Source: Dongshaea marina
Lineage (GTDB): Bacteria; Pseudomonadota; Gammaproteobacteria; Enterobacterales; Aeromonadaceae
Length of the DNA: 64,000 bases
Reading direction: 5' to 3'
Assembly: GCF_003072645.1 (NCBI RefSeq)
Contig: NZ_CP028897.1
Location: forward strand, 1,563,658-1,627,657
This document shows positions 35,564 through 45,600 of this stretch, piece after piece. Every line of letters starts with the position of its first letter. Position 1 is the first letter of the stretch. The notes under the pieces are model-generated. The model was not told the DNA's origin. It saw nothing but the letters and a program-made list of their open reading frames with translations, and searched no databases. The position numbers and the translations under genes are program-made.

Positions 35564-38183
35564 CATTAGTTTGAAAACCCTGCTGGGCAAACTGAACTAC
35601 TACTGCAGCAACACCCTGAACAATGCGGCGGGGCTGTGTGTGTCGCGCACCCAGTATGAGGTGACGCCGGAGCACTGGTTGCTCAAGTGTCTGGAAGCCC
35701 GGGAGGGGGACTGGCAGGCAATTTTGACGGTCCAGGGGGTGGATGTGAACGCCCTTATCATCGAACTCAATCGCTCCTTAGAGGAGCTGGCGACCGGCAA
35801 CAGTGGCAAGCCGGTGTTTTCGCCACGTTTAACCGATCTTCTGACCGATGCCTGGCTCGTCGCCAGTGTCGATCTGGAGCTTGCACAAATTCGCTCCGGC
35901 GCCGTGTTGCTGGCACTGCTGGCCAGGCCGATGAGTTACGGGCAGAGCGGTTGGTTTGATTGCCTGCGCAAGATCGACCGCGAGCAGTTGCAGCAGCAGT
36001 TTTTTGCGCTGGTGCGTGAATCGGCGGAGCAAGCGGAGCCGGCGGCGACCGAGACTAAAACCGAAGGGGGTGAAGCCAAGGCGGGCGGCTTTGTGGAGCG
36101 GTTTTGCATCGACTTTACCGCCAAGGCGGCGGGCGGCACCCTGGACCCTGTGTTTGGCCGGGATCCGGAGATCCGCCAGATGGTGGATATCCTGGCCCGG
36201 CGGCGCAAGAACAACCCGATTTTGGTGGGCGAGCCCGGCGTGGGCAAGACCGCGGTGATGGAGGGATTGGCGCTGCGCATTCACGAGGGGGATGTGCCGG
36301 AATCGTTAGAACAGGTACGGCTCCTGGGGCTGGACATGGGGGCCCTGGAGGCGGGTGCCGGGATGAAGGGGGAGTTTGAGAATCGCCTCAAGGGGGTGAT
36401 CGATGAAATTAAGAGCAGTGAGCGGCCGATTATCCTGTTTATCGATGAGGCCCACACCCTGATCGGGGCCGGGGGCAGTGTCGGGGGCTCGGATGCGGCG
36501 AACCTGCTCAAACCGGCGCTGGCGCGGGGAGAGCTCAAGACCTGTGCGGCGACCACCTGGGGGGAGTACAAGAAGTACTTTGAGAAAGACCCGGCACTGG
36601 CTCGACGCTTTCAGCTGGTGAAGCTCGATGAGCCGAGCGTTGCCACCTCGGCGCTGATTTTGCGCGGATTGCGCGACTCCTATGAGCGCAGCCATAAAGT
36701 TGTGATCCGTGATGATGCGTTGCAGGCGGCGGCGGAGCTGAGCGATCGTTATATCAGTGGGCGGTTTTTGCCGGATAAGGCGATCGATCTGATGGATACC
36801 GCCTGTGCCCGGGTGAAGGTGAACTTGAAGGCGACACCGCCGGCGCTGGAGGATGTGCAGCGGCGTATCCAGGCGCTGAGTCGTCAGCAGCAGGGGCTGG
36901 AGCGGGATGCCGAGCATGGTCAGGCGATCGACCCTGAGGCACTGGCGGAGCTGAAAGAAGGGATTGCTGAGGGGGAGGTGCAGGCCGAGGCACTGACGGC
37001 GAGCTGGCAGGCGGAGCAGCAGGCGGTGCAGGCGGTGTTAGCGGTGCGCGAAAAGCTCGCGCAGGCGCAAGAGAGTGAGCGGGCAGCCTTGCTGGATGAG
37101 CTGAATGCGGCGCGGGAGGCGCTGGCCGAAGTGCAGCAGGAGCCACCGATGCTGGCCTATGAGGTGACCCCTGAGCTAATGGCGCAGGTGGTGTGTGACT
37201 GGACCGGGATCCCGCTGGGTAAGATGGCCCAGGATCAGGCGAGCTTGCTGCTGAATCTGGAGCAGGAGATGGGGGCCCGAATTAAGGGGCAGGATGCGGC
37301 GCTCGGTGCGCTGTCGACCGTGTTGCGTGCGGCCAAGTCGGGGCTGACTAAGCCGGAGCAGCCCCTTGGAGTCTTCCTGTTGGTGGGACCTTCGGGGGTG
37401 GGTAAGACCGAGACCGGGCTGACCCTGGCGGAGCTGCTGTTTGGCAGCGAGAGTCATCTGGTGACCATTAACATGAGTGAATTCCAGGAGAAGCACACGG
37501 TGAGCCGGCTCATCGGTTCGCCTCCGGGTTATGTGGGGTATGGCGAAGGCGGGATGCTGACCGAGGCGGTGCGCCAGCAACCCTACAGCGTGGTGCTGCT
37601 TGATGAGGTGGAAAAAGCCCATCCGGATGTGTTGAACCTCTTCTACCAGGTGTTTGATAAGGGGGTGCTCAACGATGGCGAGGGGCAAACCATCAACTTT
37701 GCCAACACGGTGATTTTGTTGACCAGTAACCTGGCCAGTGATGTGATCACCGAGCTGTGTGGTGAGGGCTGTGACGCCGAGACCATCGGCACCGCCATTC
37801 GGCCGATGCTCAATGAGCACTTTAAGCCGGCGCTGCTGGCACGGATGACGTTGCTGCCCTACGGGGCCTTGCCCAATGAGGCGATGGCCGAGATCACAGA
37901 GCTTAAGCTGGGGCAGCTGAAGCAGATGCTCAAACACAACAATGGGGTGACCTTGAGTTACTCCGATGCGGTGGTGGAGCAGATCGTGGCGCGCTGTGAT
38001 GAGAGTGAGACCGGGGCGCGCAACATCGACTTTATCCTCAATGGCCGGGTGCTGCCGGAGCTCTCCAGGGCGGTGCTGGCGCAGATGGGGGATGAGTCGT
38101 TGCCGGCGGTGATCACCCTTCGCTGTGATGATGCAGGCAACTTTGAGTTTGATTTTAGCGAGTCGGTCGGGGAGGGAGCATGA
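35556..38183 (+). CDS. tssH: T6SS sheath-recycling AAA+ ATPase TssH (ClpV)
   Basis: An 875-residue double AAA+ ATPase. After the N-terminal ClpV-type domain, which binds the contracted TssC helix, come Walker A GEPGVGKT (about residue 225) with FIDEAHTLIGAGG, a middle coiled-coil region (about 435-545), and the second Walker A GPSGVGKTE (about 612). The C-terminal D2 domain ends in FDFSESVGEGA. It disassembles contracted sheath for reuse. GGAGAG precedes the ATG. vgrG overlaps its stop by four bases (ATGA). Confidence 0.97.
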   Translation: MVNISLKTLLGKLNYYCSNTLNNAAGLCVSRTQYEVTPEHWLLKCLEAREGDWQAILTVQGVDVNALIIELNRSLEELATGNSGKPVFSPRLTDLLTDAWLVASVDLELAQIRSGAVLLALLARPMSYGQSGWFDCLRKIDREQLQQQFFALVRESAEQAEPAATETKTEGGEAKAGGFVERFCIDFTAKAAGGTLDPVFGRDPEIRQMVDILARRRKNNPILVGEPGVGKTAVMEGLALRIHEGDVPESLEQVRLLGLDMGALEAGAGMKGEFENRLKGVIDEIKSSERPIILFIDEAHTLIGAGGSVGGSDAANLLKPALARGELKTCAATTWGEYKKYFEKDPALARRFQLVKLDEPSVATSALILRGLRDSYERSHKVVIRDDALQAAAELSDRYISGRFLPDKAIDLMDTACARVKVNLKATPPALEDVQRRIQALSRQQQGLERDAEHGQAIDPEALAELKEGIAEGEVQAEALTASWQAEQQAVQAVLAVREKLAQAQESERAALLDELNAAREALAEVQQEPPMLAYEVTPELMAQVVCDWTGIPLGKMAQDQASLLLNLEQEMGARIKGQDAALGALSTVLRAAKSGLTKPEQPLGVFLLVGPSGVGKTETGLTLAELLFGSESHLVTINMSEFQEKHTVSRLIGSPPGYVGYGEGGMLTEAVRQQPYSVVLLDEVEKAHPDVLNLFYQVFDKGVLNDGEGQTINFANTVILLTSNLASDVITELCGEGCDAETIGTAIRPMLNEHFKPALLARMTLLPYGALPNEAMAEITELKLGQLKQMLKHNNGVTLSYSDAVVEQIVARCDESETGARNIDFILNGRVLPELSRAVLAQMGDESLPAVITLRCDDAGNFEFDFSESVGEGA

Positions 38184-39723
38184 GCCTGAATCAGAGTAAG
38201 TTTTTATTTAATGCCAGCGGCTGGGAGTCCGATGCCTTCTCTGTGGTGCGCTTTGAGGGCGAAGAGGGGCTCAGTGAGCTCTATCGCTTCCGGCTGACTC
38301 TTATCTGCCAGGATCCCAACCTGGATCCGGATAAACTCCTGAGCGCCGAGAGTCACTTTAGCATTGAGCGAGAGCAGCAAGCGGCGCAACAGTTTCATGG
38401 GATCCTGTCCCGGGTTGAGGTGGTGGGTGAATCCTATGGCAACATCTATCTCGAGGTGGATCTGGTTCCCCGGGTCTGGGGACTCACCCTGGGCGTGGGC
38501 AGCCAGATCTTTTTGGATAAGAGTATTCCGGAGATCATCGAGGCGATTCTTGAAGACCGGGGACAAAATGGGGTGCTGCCCAACTATCAGCTGCAGCTTA
38601 ATGGTGACTATGAGCCCCGGGAGTATGTGTGTCAGTACAATGAGTCGCCGTTTCATTTTATCTCACGGCTGATGGAGCAGGAGGGGATCTACTACTACTT
38701 TGAGCAGCAGGGTAGTGAAGAGGTACTGTGTATCCGGGATAACCTGATGGCGCATAAAGCCAAGAGTGGTGAGGGGACCCTGAGTTACTCCCCCTCTTCG
38801 GGGCTGGAAAATTCCGTCTATGATGAGGTGCTGACCTATTTTGTGGCGGGGAGCTCCCGTTTGCCTAAAGGGTTCTTCTCAAGGGCTATGATTATGAGCG
38901 GCCGGATCTTTTGCCTGAGGGCAAGGCGCAGGTGTCGGATTCCGGGTTTGGTACCGTCTATTACTATGGTGAGAACTTTACCACCCGCGCCGAGGGCAAC
39001 CGCCTCGCCAAGGTGAGGGCCCAGCAGCTTGCCTGTCAGGGAGCCGAGCACAGAGGTGAAGGGTCGGTTCCCTGGCTACAACCCGGGTATCTGTTTGGTT
39101 TGCAGAGTCATTTTTTAGGCAAGCTCAATCAGCAGTATCTGGTGACCTCAGTGACCCATGAAGGTAACCAGGCGGCTTACCTGACTCATGGAATGGGTGA
39201 AGACTCGGAGCAGAACGGGCTTTATTATCGTAATAGCTTTAAGTGTATCCCATCGAATGTGCAGTACCGTAACCCTCTTAAGACCAGGCGACCTAAGATC
39301 ACCGGGGTGCTGAGTGCCTGGATCGATGCGGCGGGGAGTGGCCAGTATGCGATGCTCGATGATCAAGGGCGCTATAAGGTGTTGATGCCCTTTGATCTGT
39401 CGGGGCGTGATGAGGGAAAAGCTTCTTACTGGTTGAGGATGGCCCAGCCCTATGGGGGGAGTGGTCACGGAATGCACTTTCCATTGCTGAAAAATACCGA
39501 GGTGTTGCTGGTATTTATTGAGGGGGATCCGGACAGGCCGGTGATCCAGGCCGCGGTGCCGAATGCCGATAATCCCAGCCTGGTAAATGAGCAGAGTAAC
39601 ACCATCAACCATATCAAGACCGCCAGCGGTAGCGAGATCATCATGGATGATAGTGGTGGTAAGCAGAAGGTGGTGTTCCAATGCCAGGGGGCGACCATTA
39701 CCCTGGGACATACGGATGACTGA
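38180..39723 (+). pseudogene. vgrG: T6SS spike protein VgrG (TssI), split by a one-base frameshift
   Basis: The first frame encodes the gp27-like VgrG part (SDAFSVVRFEGEEGLSELYR, ESPFHFISRLMEQEGIYYYF) to GSSRLPKG. After AAAGGG (38868-38873) the frame is wrong; one additional G restores LPKGVLLKGYDYERPDLLPEG, and the second frame continues through the gp5-like OB and spike regions to TLGHTDD at 39723. The repaired protein has about 514 residues and no effector domain at the C-terminus. VgrG trimers form the puncturing tip. Three fibre-like proteins and the DUF2169 gene follow, so these may be cargo or adaptors for this VgrG. Confidence 0.88.
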
Positions 39724-39784
39724 TGGCTGGCTAAAGTTGTGATCATTTAGCACAAAAGTAAGCAGAGGTTTCACGGAGGATAGC

Positions 39785-40738
39785 ATGACAACAGTAACCA
39801 TCAGCTCACCTGGAAGCGGCGATAGCTATCATCAGAGCAGTGCTGTGACGTTGAAGGCCGGACTGAGCAGTGACTCAAATGTCGAAAAGGTTGAGTTTTA
39901 TGTCGATGGTTCCATGGTTGGCAGCGATGTTCCTCCGTCTCCTCAGGTTTCCTGGACGACCGGTAGTAAGAATGCTCACAATAGCATCATGGCTAAGGCG
40001 CTCCTGTCCGATGGCTCGAGTGTCTCCAGTAGCTCTGTTTCTATCAAGGTAGATGGTGTTGATAGCAAATGGGACGATGGCACAAAAAAGGTAACCAATA
40101 CCACGGTGGATAGTGGTGCCTTCCATGGGAACTATGCGATCAACTGTCAGAATAAGGTCTCTTTGACCTTGGGATCGGCGGTTGATCTGACGGTGGGTTT
40201 TAAGTCGTATAACCTGCTTGGAGGTTCTGTTGCCGTAAACGCGGGGCCACTTTTTACCAATCTGGGTCTTACCAATACGATCAATGCGAACATAGCGTTG
40301 GAGTCAAATTTTAATTCCTTAAAAAAAGAGCTGACGGCAGACAGTGATGAAGTAAAGGCCAAAAAATATGAGGCTGAGCTCTCAAAGTCGCAAACGATTG
40401 CTGACTTAACAACCTTGGTTGTTGAAAAGTGCTCTGCATTAAACTCTGAAGTGGTAGCTGTTAATGAACGTGTTGATACAGTAAATGATCAACTAGCAAC
40501 AAAAAATGATGAAATTGAAGTTATCAATGAAAGTATTTTGGCAGTAAATCAGTCGATAGAAACCGTTGAGACTCAGATTACAGAGAAGGTTAATGAGATA
40601 AAGAGTACCTCAAATGAGCTAGCTGAAATTAATACTCAATTGTGGAGTACCCAGTGCGCGATCAATGAATGCCAGAGCCAGATTAACTCCGGAGAGATTG
40701 CCATTCTGGGTGCAACCCTGACGATGATGGGAGAGTGA
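39785..40738 (+). CDS. Fibre-like protein 1: Ig-like domain, conserved beta module, coiled coil (T6SS-associated)
   Basis: A 317-residue protein with no signal peptide. Residues 3-92 fit a bacterial Ig-like fold of the Big_7 type (VTISSPGSGDSYHQSSAVTL, then KVEFYVDG). Residues 115-160 contain the module FHGNYAINCQNKVSLTLGSA...VGFKSYNLLGGSV that is shared with three other proteins of this locus. A long coiled coil (about 215-295, ETQITEKVNEIKSTSNELAE) follows, ending in a short hydrophobic cap (GEIAILGATLTMMG). The plan resembles phage tail fibres: head domain, rod and tip. It lies directly after vgrG, with GGAGG before the ATG. Function unknown; effector cargo or an extracellular fibre are both possible. 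Confidence 0.75.
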   Translation: MTTVTISSPGSGDSYHQSSAVTLKAGLSSDSNVEKVEFYVDGSMVGSDVPPSPQVSWTTGSKNAHNSIMAKALLSDGSSVSSSSVSIKVDGVDSKWDDGTKKVTNTTVDSGAFHGNYAINCQNKVSLTLGSAVDLTVGFKSYNLLGGSVAVNAGPLFTNLGLTNTINANIALESNFNSLKKELTADSDEVKAKKYEAELSKSQTIADLTTLVVEKCSALNSEVVAVNERVDTVNDQLATKNDEIEVINESILAVNQSIETVETQITEKVNEIKSTSNELAEINTQLWSTQCAINECQSQINSGEIAILGATLTMMGE

Positions 40739-40740
40739 CT

Positions 40741-41412
40741 ATGGCGGACTGGAAAGATGGCGCAAAAAGTCTCACTAGCGCAAATGTTGATAAAGGTGCT
40801 TTTCATGGGAATTATGCAATCAATTGCCAAAACAAGGTCTCTTTAACTTTGGGATCCGCTGTTGATCTGACCGTTGGTTTCAAGTCTTATAGCTTGCTCG
40901 GTGGCTCGGTAACTTTTGGGGCAGGGGTCACAACGGCCGTCAATGCCAATCTAAACTTCAAGTTGAGCTTTGATAAAGATGTTAATTTAAGAAATTATGT
41001 CACCCGATTAAAAGCCAAAGATGACAAAGTCGCTTTGGAGGACTTTCAAACCTTGCTGAATAAAACCGGGGTTGTTTCTGAGCTATCAGAGTTAACACTT
41101 GATGCGATGCATGCAACAAATGAAAAGGTTGAGGCCGTGAGTAATCGGGTTGGAGTCGTAGAAACCGATCTGGGGGCCGTGACCAACCGGGTTCAGGCGA
41201 CGGAGCAATCGATTCAGCAGCAAAGTATCCGAATCGATAACACGGAAGCCAGGATAGGCGCGGTCGAGACAGATGTTCAACAGGTAACCGCCAGAGTGGA
41301 TGATGGAGAAGCCGTCATCCAAAATCATGAGGCAAGAATCACCGCAGGTGAATCCGAGGTGACAACAATCAATATAGCTGTCAATGGATCAGCGCTCATC
41401 ATTATGGGGTAG
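40741..41412 (+). CDS. Fibre-like protein 2: conserved beta module and coiled coil, no Ig domain
   Basis: A 223-residue paralogue of the preceding protein. ATG at 40741 is chosen as start because GGGAGA lies seven bases before it; a GTG two codons earlier overlaps the upstream stop. It begins almost directly with the shared module (GAFHGNYAINCQNKVSLTLG and VGFKSYSLLGGSV), nearly identical to that of protein 1, so the pair probably arose by duplication. A 110-residue coiled coil with repeating VETD..V..R patterns follows, and the C-terminus ends with a short cap (NIAVNGSALIIMG). No signal peptide, no membrane segment. Confidence 0.72.
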   Translation: MADWKDGAKSLTSANVDKGAFHGNYAINCQNKVSLTLGSAVDLTVGFKSYSLLGGSVTFGAGVTTAVNANLNFKLSFDKDVNLRNYVTRLKAKDDKVALEDFQTLLNKTGVVSELSELTLDAMHATNEKVEAVSNRVGVVETDLGAVTNRVQATEQSIQQQSIRIDNTEARIGAVETDVQQVTARVDDGEAVIQNHEARITAGESEVTTINIAVNGSALIIMG

Positions 41413-41578
41413 CGATGGATCAGAAGCCCGGGTTAGCTTCCCGCTGGAAGCTAACCTAAAGATCATTATGCAATATTGGTTTCAATAGAGCTGAGCATTG
41501 CATAATGATTTAATCACGATGGTGATATGGAGTATTCACTATCAATAAGTGAGAAAACTTTAGATTAAGGTAGTAGTT

Positions 41579-42568
41579 ATGGTAACCGCGACGGCAGTAA
41601 ATAGTATCAGTATTCTCTCACCTGAAAATGGAGCACAGTTTAAGCAGAATTCATCGGTGATGATTAAGGCCCGGGTCAATGATCCCCACCGGGTGAGTAG
41701 AGTAGAATTCTATGTTGCAGGGCAGCAGGTTGGAGTGGTGGAGTCGCAATCTTTTGATCAGAGTGATTTTCATTATGATTGGACAACAGGCAACAAAGAC
41801 CAACAGAACTTAAGTGTTGAAGCCTGGGTGATCTCCAAAAATGGCAATATTGTGGAGTCGCATAATGAGGTTACCATCTCGGTTAGTGGAAAACCTGCAC
41901 CCAGTAAAGATTGGAGTAAAGGGAGTAAGCCGATATCTTCCAGCTCTGATAGTAAAACCCATGGCTGCTATACGCTAACGGCTCAAAATGTAATCACTAT
42001 GGCGATGGGAAGTAATATCGGTGTGACTTTGGGAAATAAGTCGACAGATGTTATTGGTGAAAATTTAGCAGTGAACATTGGCTTAGCAACAAAAGTAAAC
42101 CTGGACTTAGAGTATACATTTAATGCTGGGGGAGCTCTAACGCTAAAAACATACCAGAAGGACCTAAAAGGTAAATATGACTCTCTAAAAGGGAGAGTGT
42201 CTAAGATTTTTGCATCTCAATCCCAACTAGGGGACGATAGTCAAATAGTTATTAACAGCGACTTGGCTGTATCTGATGAATCAATACGAACAGTGAATAA
42301 CAATATTAACGTCTCTGGGGAAAGCATATCTAGCGGTGAGCTTACAATTAATAATACTGGGCAGGTCGTGCAAACAATTGAAAGCCAAGTGCAAGAGATA
42401 GAGGTTAGTGTTGAAGAGATACAATCTAATATTGTTAATTCAGAAATGCTGGTTCGAAGCCTTAGCGTTCAGTTAGATAACGCTCAAATGATGATAGATG
42501 ATGGTGATATGGCGATTCGTAGTAGAGCTCTAACTATAGATAATTCAGAGATTCATATTTTAGGTTAG
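41579..42568 (+). CDS. Fibre-like protein 3: Ig-like domain, diverged beta module, coiled coil
   Basis: A 329-residue paralogue with the same order as protein 1. The Ig-like part (SISILSPENGAQFKQNSSVM, RVEFYVAGQQVG) covers about residues 7-100. The module is diverged but recognisable (THGCYTLTAQNVITMAMGSN, then LGNKSTDVIGENLAVNIG, about 127-172). A coiled coil (about 185-310) follows with a C-terminal cap (LTIDNSEIHILG). The last third of the gene is more AT-rich than its neighbours. It is separated from protein 2 by 166 bases containing no gene. It is followed after 36 bases by the DUF2169 fusion gene. Confidence 0.72.
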   Translation: MVTATAVNSISILSPENGAQFKQNSSVMIKARVNDPHRVSRVEFYVAGQQVGVVESQSFDQSDFHYDWTTGNKDQQNLSVEAWVISKNGNIVESHNEVTISVSGKPAPSKDWSKGSKPISSSSDSKTHGCYTLTAQNVITMAMGSNIGVTLGNKSTDVIGENLAVNIGLATKVNLDLEYTFNAGGALTLKTYQKDLKGKYDSLKGRVSKIFASQSQLGDDSQIVINSDLAVSDESIRTVNNNINVSGESISSGELTINNTGQVVQTIESQVQEIEVSVEEIQSNIVNSEMLVRSLSVQLDNAQMMIDDGDMAIRSRALTIDNSEIHILG

Positions 42569-42604
42569 CACCTTGGGCACAAAAATAAGATAACCAAAGG
42601 AATA

Positions 42605-45600
42605 ATGATGCGGGTGGTCAAGAGTTTACAACAGGGAATACTGCTAGCGCCTTTCCAGCTGGGGCGTAAGTGCCACTTGGGGATCACCACCATGGTGGCG
42701 TTTGAGCTGGGTGAGCGTGAACAGATTATCGATGAGCAGCAGATGTGGACGCGCCTGCAGGATGTCTTAGGGGGTGAGAGTCTGGATGTCGGCATGCCAA
42801 AACTCAATGGAGAGTGGCTGCTCAAGGGCTCTGCCTATAGTGAGGGAGATCCCCAGCCGGAGGTGCGGATCGGTGCCGGAGTTGGCGGGGCCAATAAGCA
42901 GCTGGATATCTATGGGGAGCGTCACTGGCTGGATGATGACAGTGCTTCACAACCACTGCCTTTTGCATGCCGCCCCCTGAGTCGTGAGTTATGTCTTGTG
43001 GCGGACAGGGCCGACTCGGAGCAAGCTGAACAGGCTTTACAGCCTGCTTCAATTTTTTATCCCGGACAAGCCCAGCTCAGGTATAAGCAGCAGGTGCCCG
43101 AGGCCGGAGTGTTGCCCCTTGCAATGGAGCATCCCCTGCGTTACCGATATCTGGGGACTTATGATAAGCAGTGGCTGCAAACGAACTGGCCTGGCTTTCC
43201 CGATGATTTTGATCCGCGCTTTTTCAATGTTGCGCCCTTGGATCAGCAGATTAAGGGGTGGTTTGAACTCGGGGCTGAGTATCACCTGGTGAATCTACAC
43301 CCGCAGCAGCCTAAAATTACCGGTGCTCTTCCGACTTACCGACCACGGGCGTTCATTAAACATGATGAGGATGAGCAAGAGCTCTTTACCGAGGTGACTC
43401 TGCATTGCGATACGGTGTGGCTGCTTCCCGAAGCAAACATGGGAGTGGTTCTTTACCATGGCGCCGCCGTGATCCGGGATGACGAGGCGCTGGATGTGAA
43501 GCAGGTGGTGCTTGGGCTGGAAGCGCCGGGTAGTGAGCCCTTGACCATTGAGCAGTATCTTGAAGAGTCCAAACGCAGTACGGCTGAGCGGATGATGCCT
43601 GAGCAGGTGATGGCAGATGCGAAGGAGCTAAAATCCCAGGCCAAACTGAAGCTGGCGGAGGCGAAGAAAAAGCTTGCTGATGTACCTAAGCTGCTTAACT
43701 TTAAGCTTGATCAGATCAAGGGAGCACAGCCTAAGCCCAAGCTCGGGATGCTGGATCTGGCACCCTCCATGAGCAGCCAGCTCGATGGTCATATTGAGCG
43801 GTTACTGGCTACCAAGGCGTCCCTCAAGAGCAAGCCGATGCCACCCGGGGTGATTGCCAAATTGGATAAGGCCCACTCTCAGCTCCTCAGGCAAAGGGCT
43901 ACGCTGGGGGAGCTGCCAGCTAAAATAGCGGATGTGCAAAAGCAGGCCGGCCAGGAGCTGGAGAAGGCGCAGAAGCAGCTTCAGCAGCAGGTGAAAAAAT
44001 ACCCCCAGCTTCAGGGAAAGCCGGAGGTAGAAGAAGCACTGGCAAAGCTTGAGCAGAGTAAGGCCCAGGTTGCATCTCAATTTGAGCTAACCAACGATTG
44101 GTCGACCCAGGCGAGCAGGCTGGTTGCCCTGGCACAGAGTAGTATCGCTAAAAAGCGCCCGGAGCATGAGGCACTAGGGATCCGCTCTGTGAGTGCCCAG
44201 CGCTATCTGCTGGGGTACCTCGGGGCGGCTTATCCTTTTAAGCCACAGCAGTGGCAGCTGAATGAGGCTGCAGAGCGCGATAGCATTGGCCCGGGCTGGC
44301 TGCTTGCGGAATATAAAGAGGATAAATTTGTCGGGCTAACGGTCAGGCCCAAATCCCTTGATAGTGCTAAAGGCGAATACAGGGTTCAGGGCAGCGAAAG
44401 TCCCGAATGTTGCTGGAGTGCAGGACCACCCGAGGAGGATGCCCCGGCGCTGGTGGCCGGTGATCCTTTCACCGCCTATTGGCTGGCACAGGATCTGGAT
44501 GATTCGCTACGAGTTGGAGTTGCTCCGAGTGCTGAGAGTGAAGGGGCGAAACAGGTCGTCAAGGCTGATCCGCTACTTATCCCGGTTGCGGCAGAGCAAT
44601 CGGAGAACCAGGAGCTGCTGGCCCCCTGGTTAGCAGTGAACCCACAGGCCAGGCTTTGGCCTCTCCCCAAGGATATGGGATCGCTCGAAGATTTTATCGA
44701 GCAAAAGCACAACCCCCGGGCCTGGCTCGAACCCTACCTTCGCAAAGAGCAGCAGGAGGCGCCGGGGCCGGCCGACTTCCAGCAGGCGATGCAGGAGAAA
44801 CACACAGGGGGCTTATCGATACCGGACTTTATCCGCAGCAAGTTAGACACTCATCTTAAAGAAGCGGAGCAACAGCTTTCGAAAATTCCCCACGCCGAGT
44901 CAAAGGCGAAGGCTCTGGATGCATTGAGCCAGTACCGGGGGAATTTCTTAAAGGCGATGGCAAATCCCCTGCCTGCGAACCCGGTGCAAACCTTTAAGGA
45001 GTTGCGCCAAGGGCTTGATCAAGCGATGGCCCAGGTGAGTGCCGTGGCAAGTCATAAGAAGTATCCGCTTCCGGCAGAGCAGCTCAAGAAGATGGATGAC
45101 TTTAAGCAAAAGATGTCGGGGATCCTGGATAAGATGGAGCCCCTTGCGGTTCAGGCGCCCGAACAGATAGAGCAAGCGAAGAGCCAGGCGGCGGCAGTGA
45201 AAGAGGATCCCAAACTTGCCAAGCTTAAGTATCGCAAACTGACCCGCCCCGAATTAGAAGAGGCTTATCGAGATGGAGAGTCCTTGCAGCGCCTGGATCT
45301 CTCGGGACTTTGTCTGAAGGGGATTGTGCTCAGTGGAGCCGATCTCTCTCACTCCATACTTTCGGGGACCGATCTGAGCGATAGCGATCTCTCTAAGGCC
45401 AGGCTTCACTCTGTGGTTGCCGATAAACTATGCCTGGTCGGGGCAAACCTTTCCCAGGGGGATTTGAGCCAAGCGCTGATGGGAAAGGCGGACCTGAGTG
45501 AGTGCCAGGCTCCGGAGGCTGTGTTTGATAAGGCGATGCTGAAGGGCGCAAAGCTCGCGAAAGCCAATCTCAGCGGGGGGCGTTTTTACCATACCCTGCT

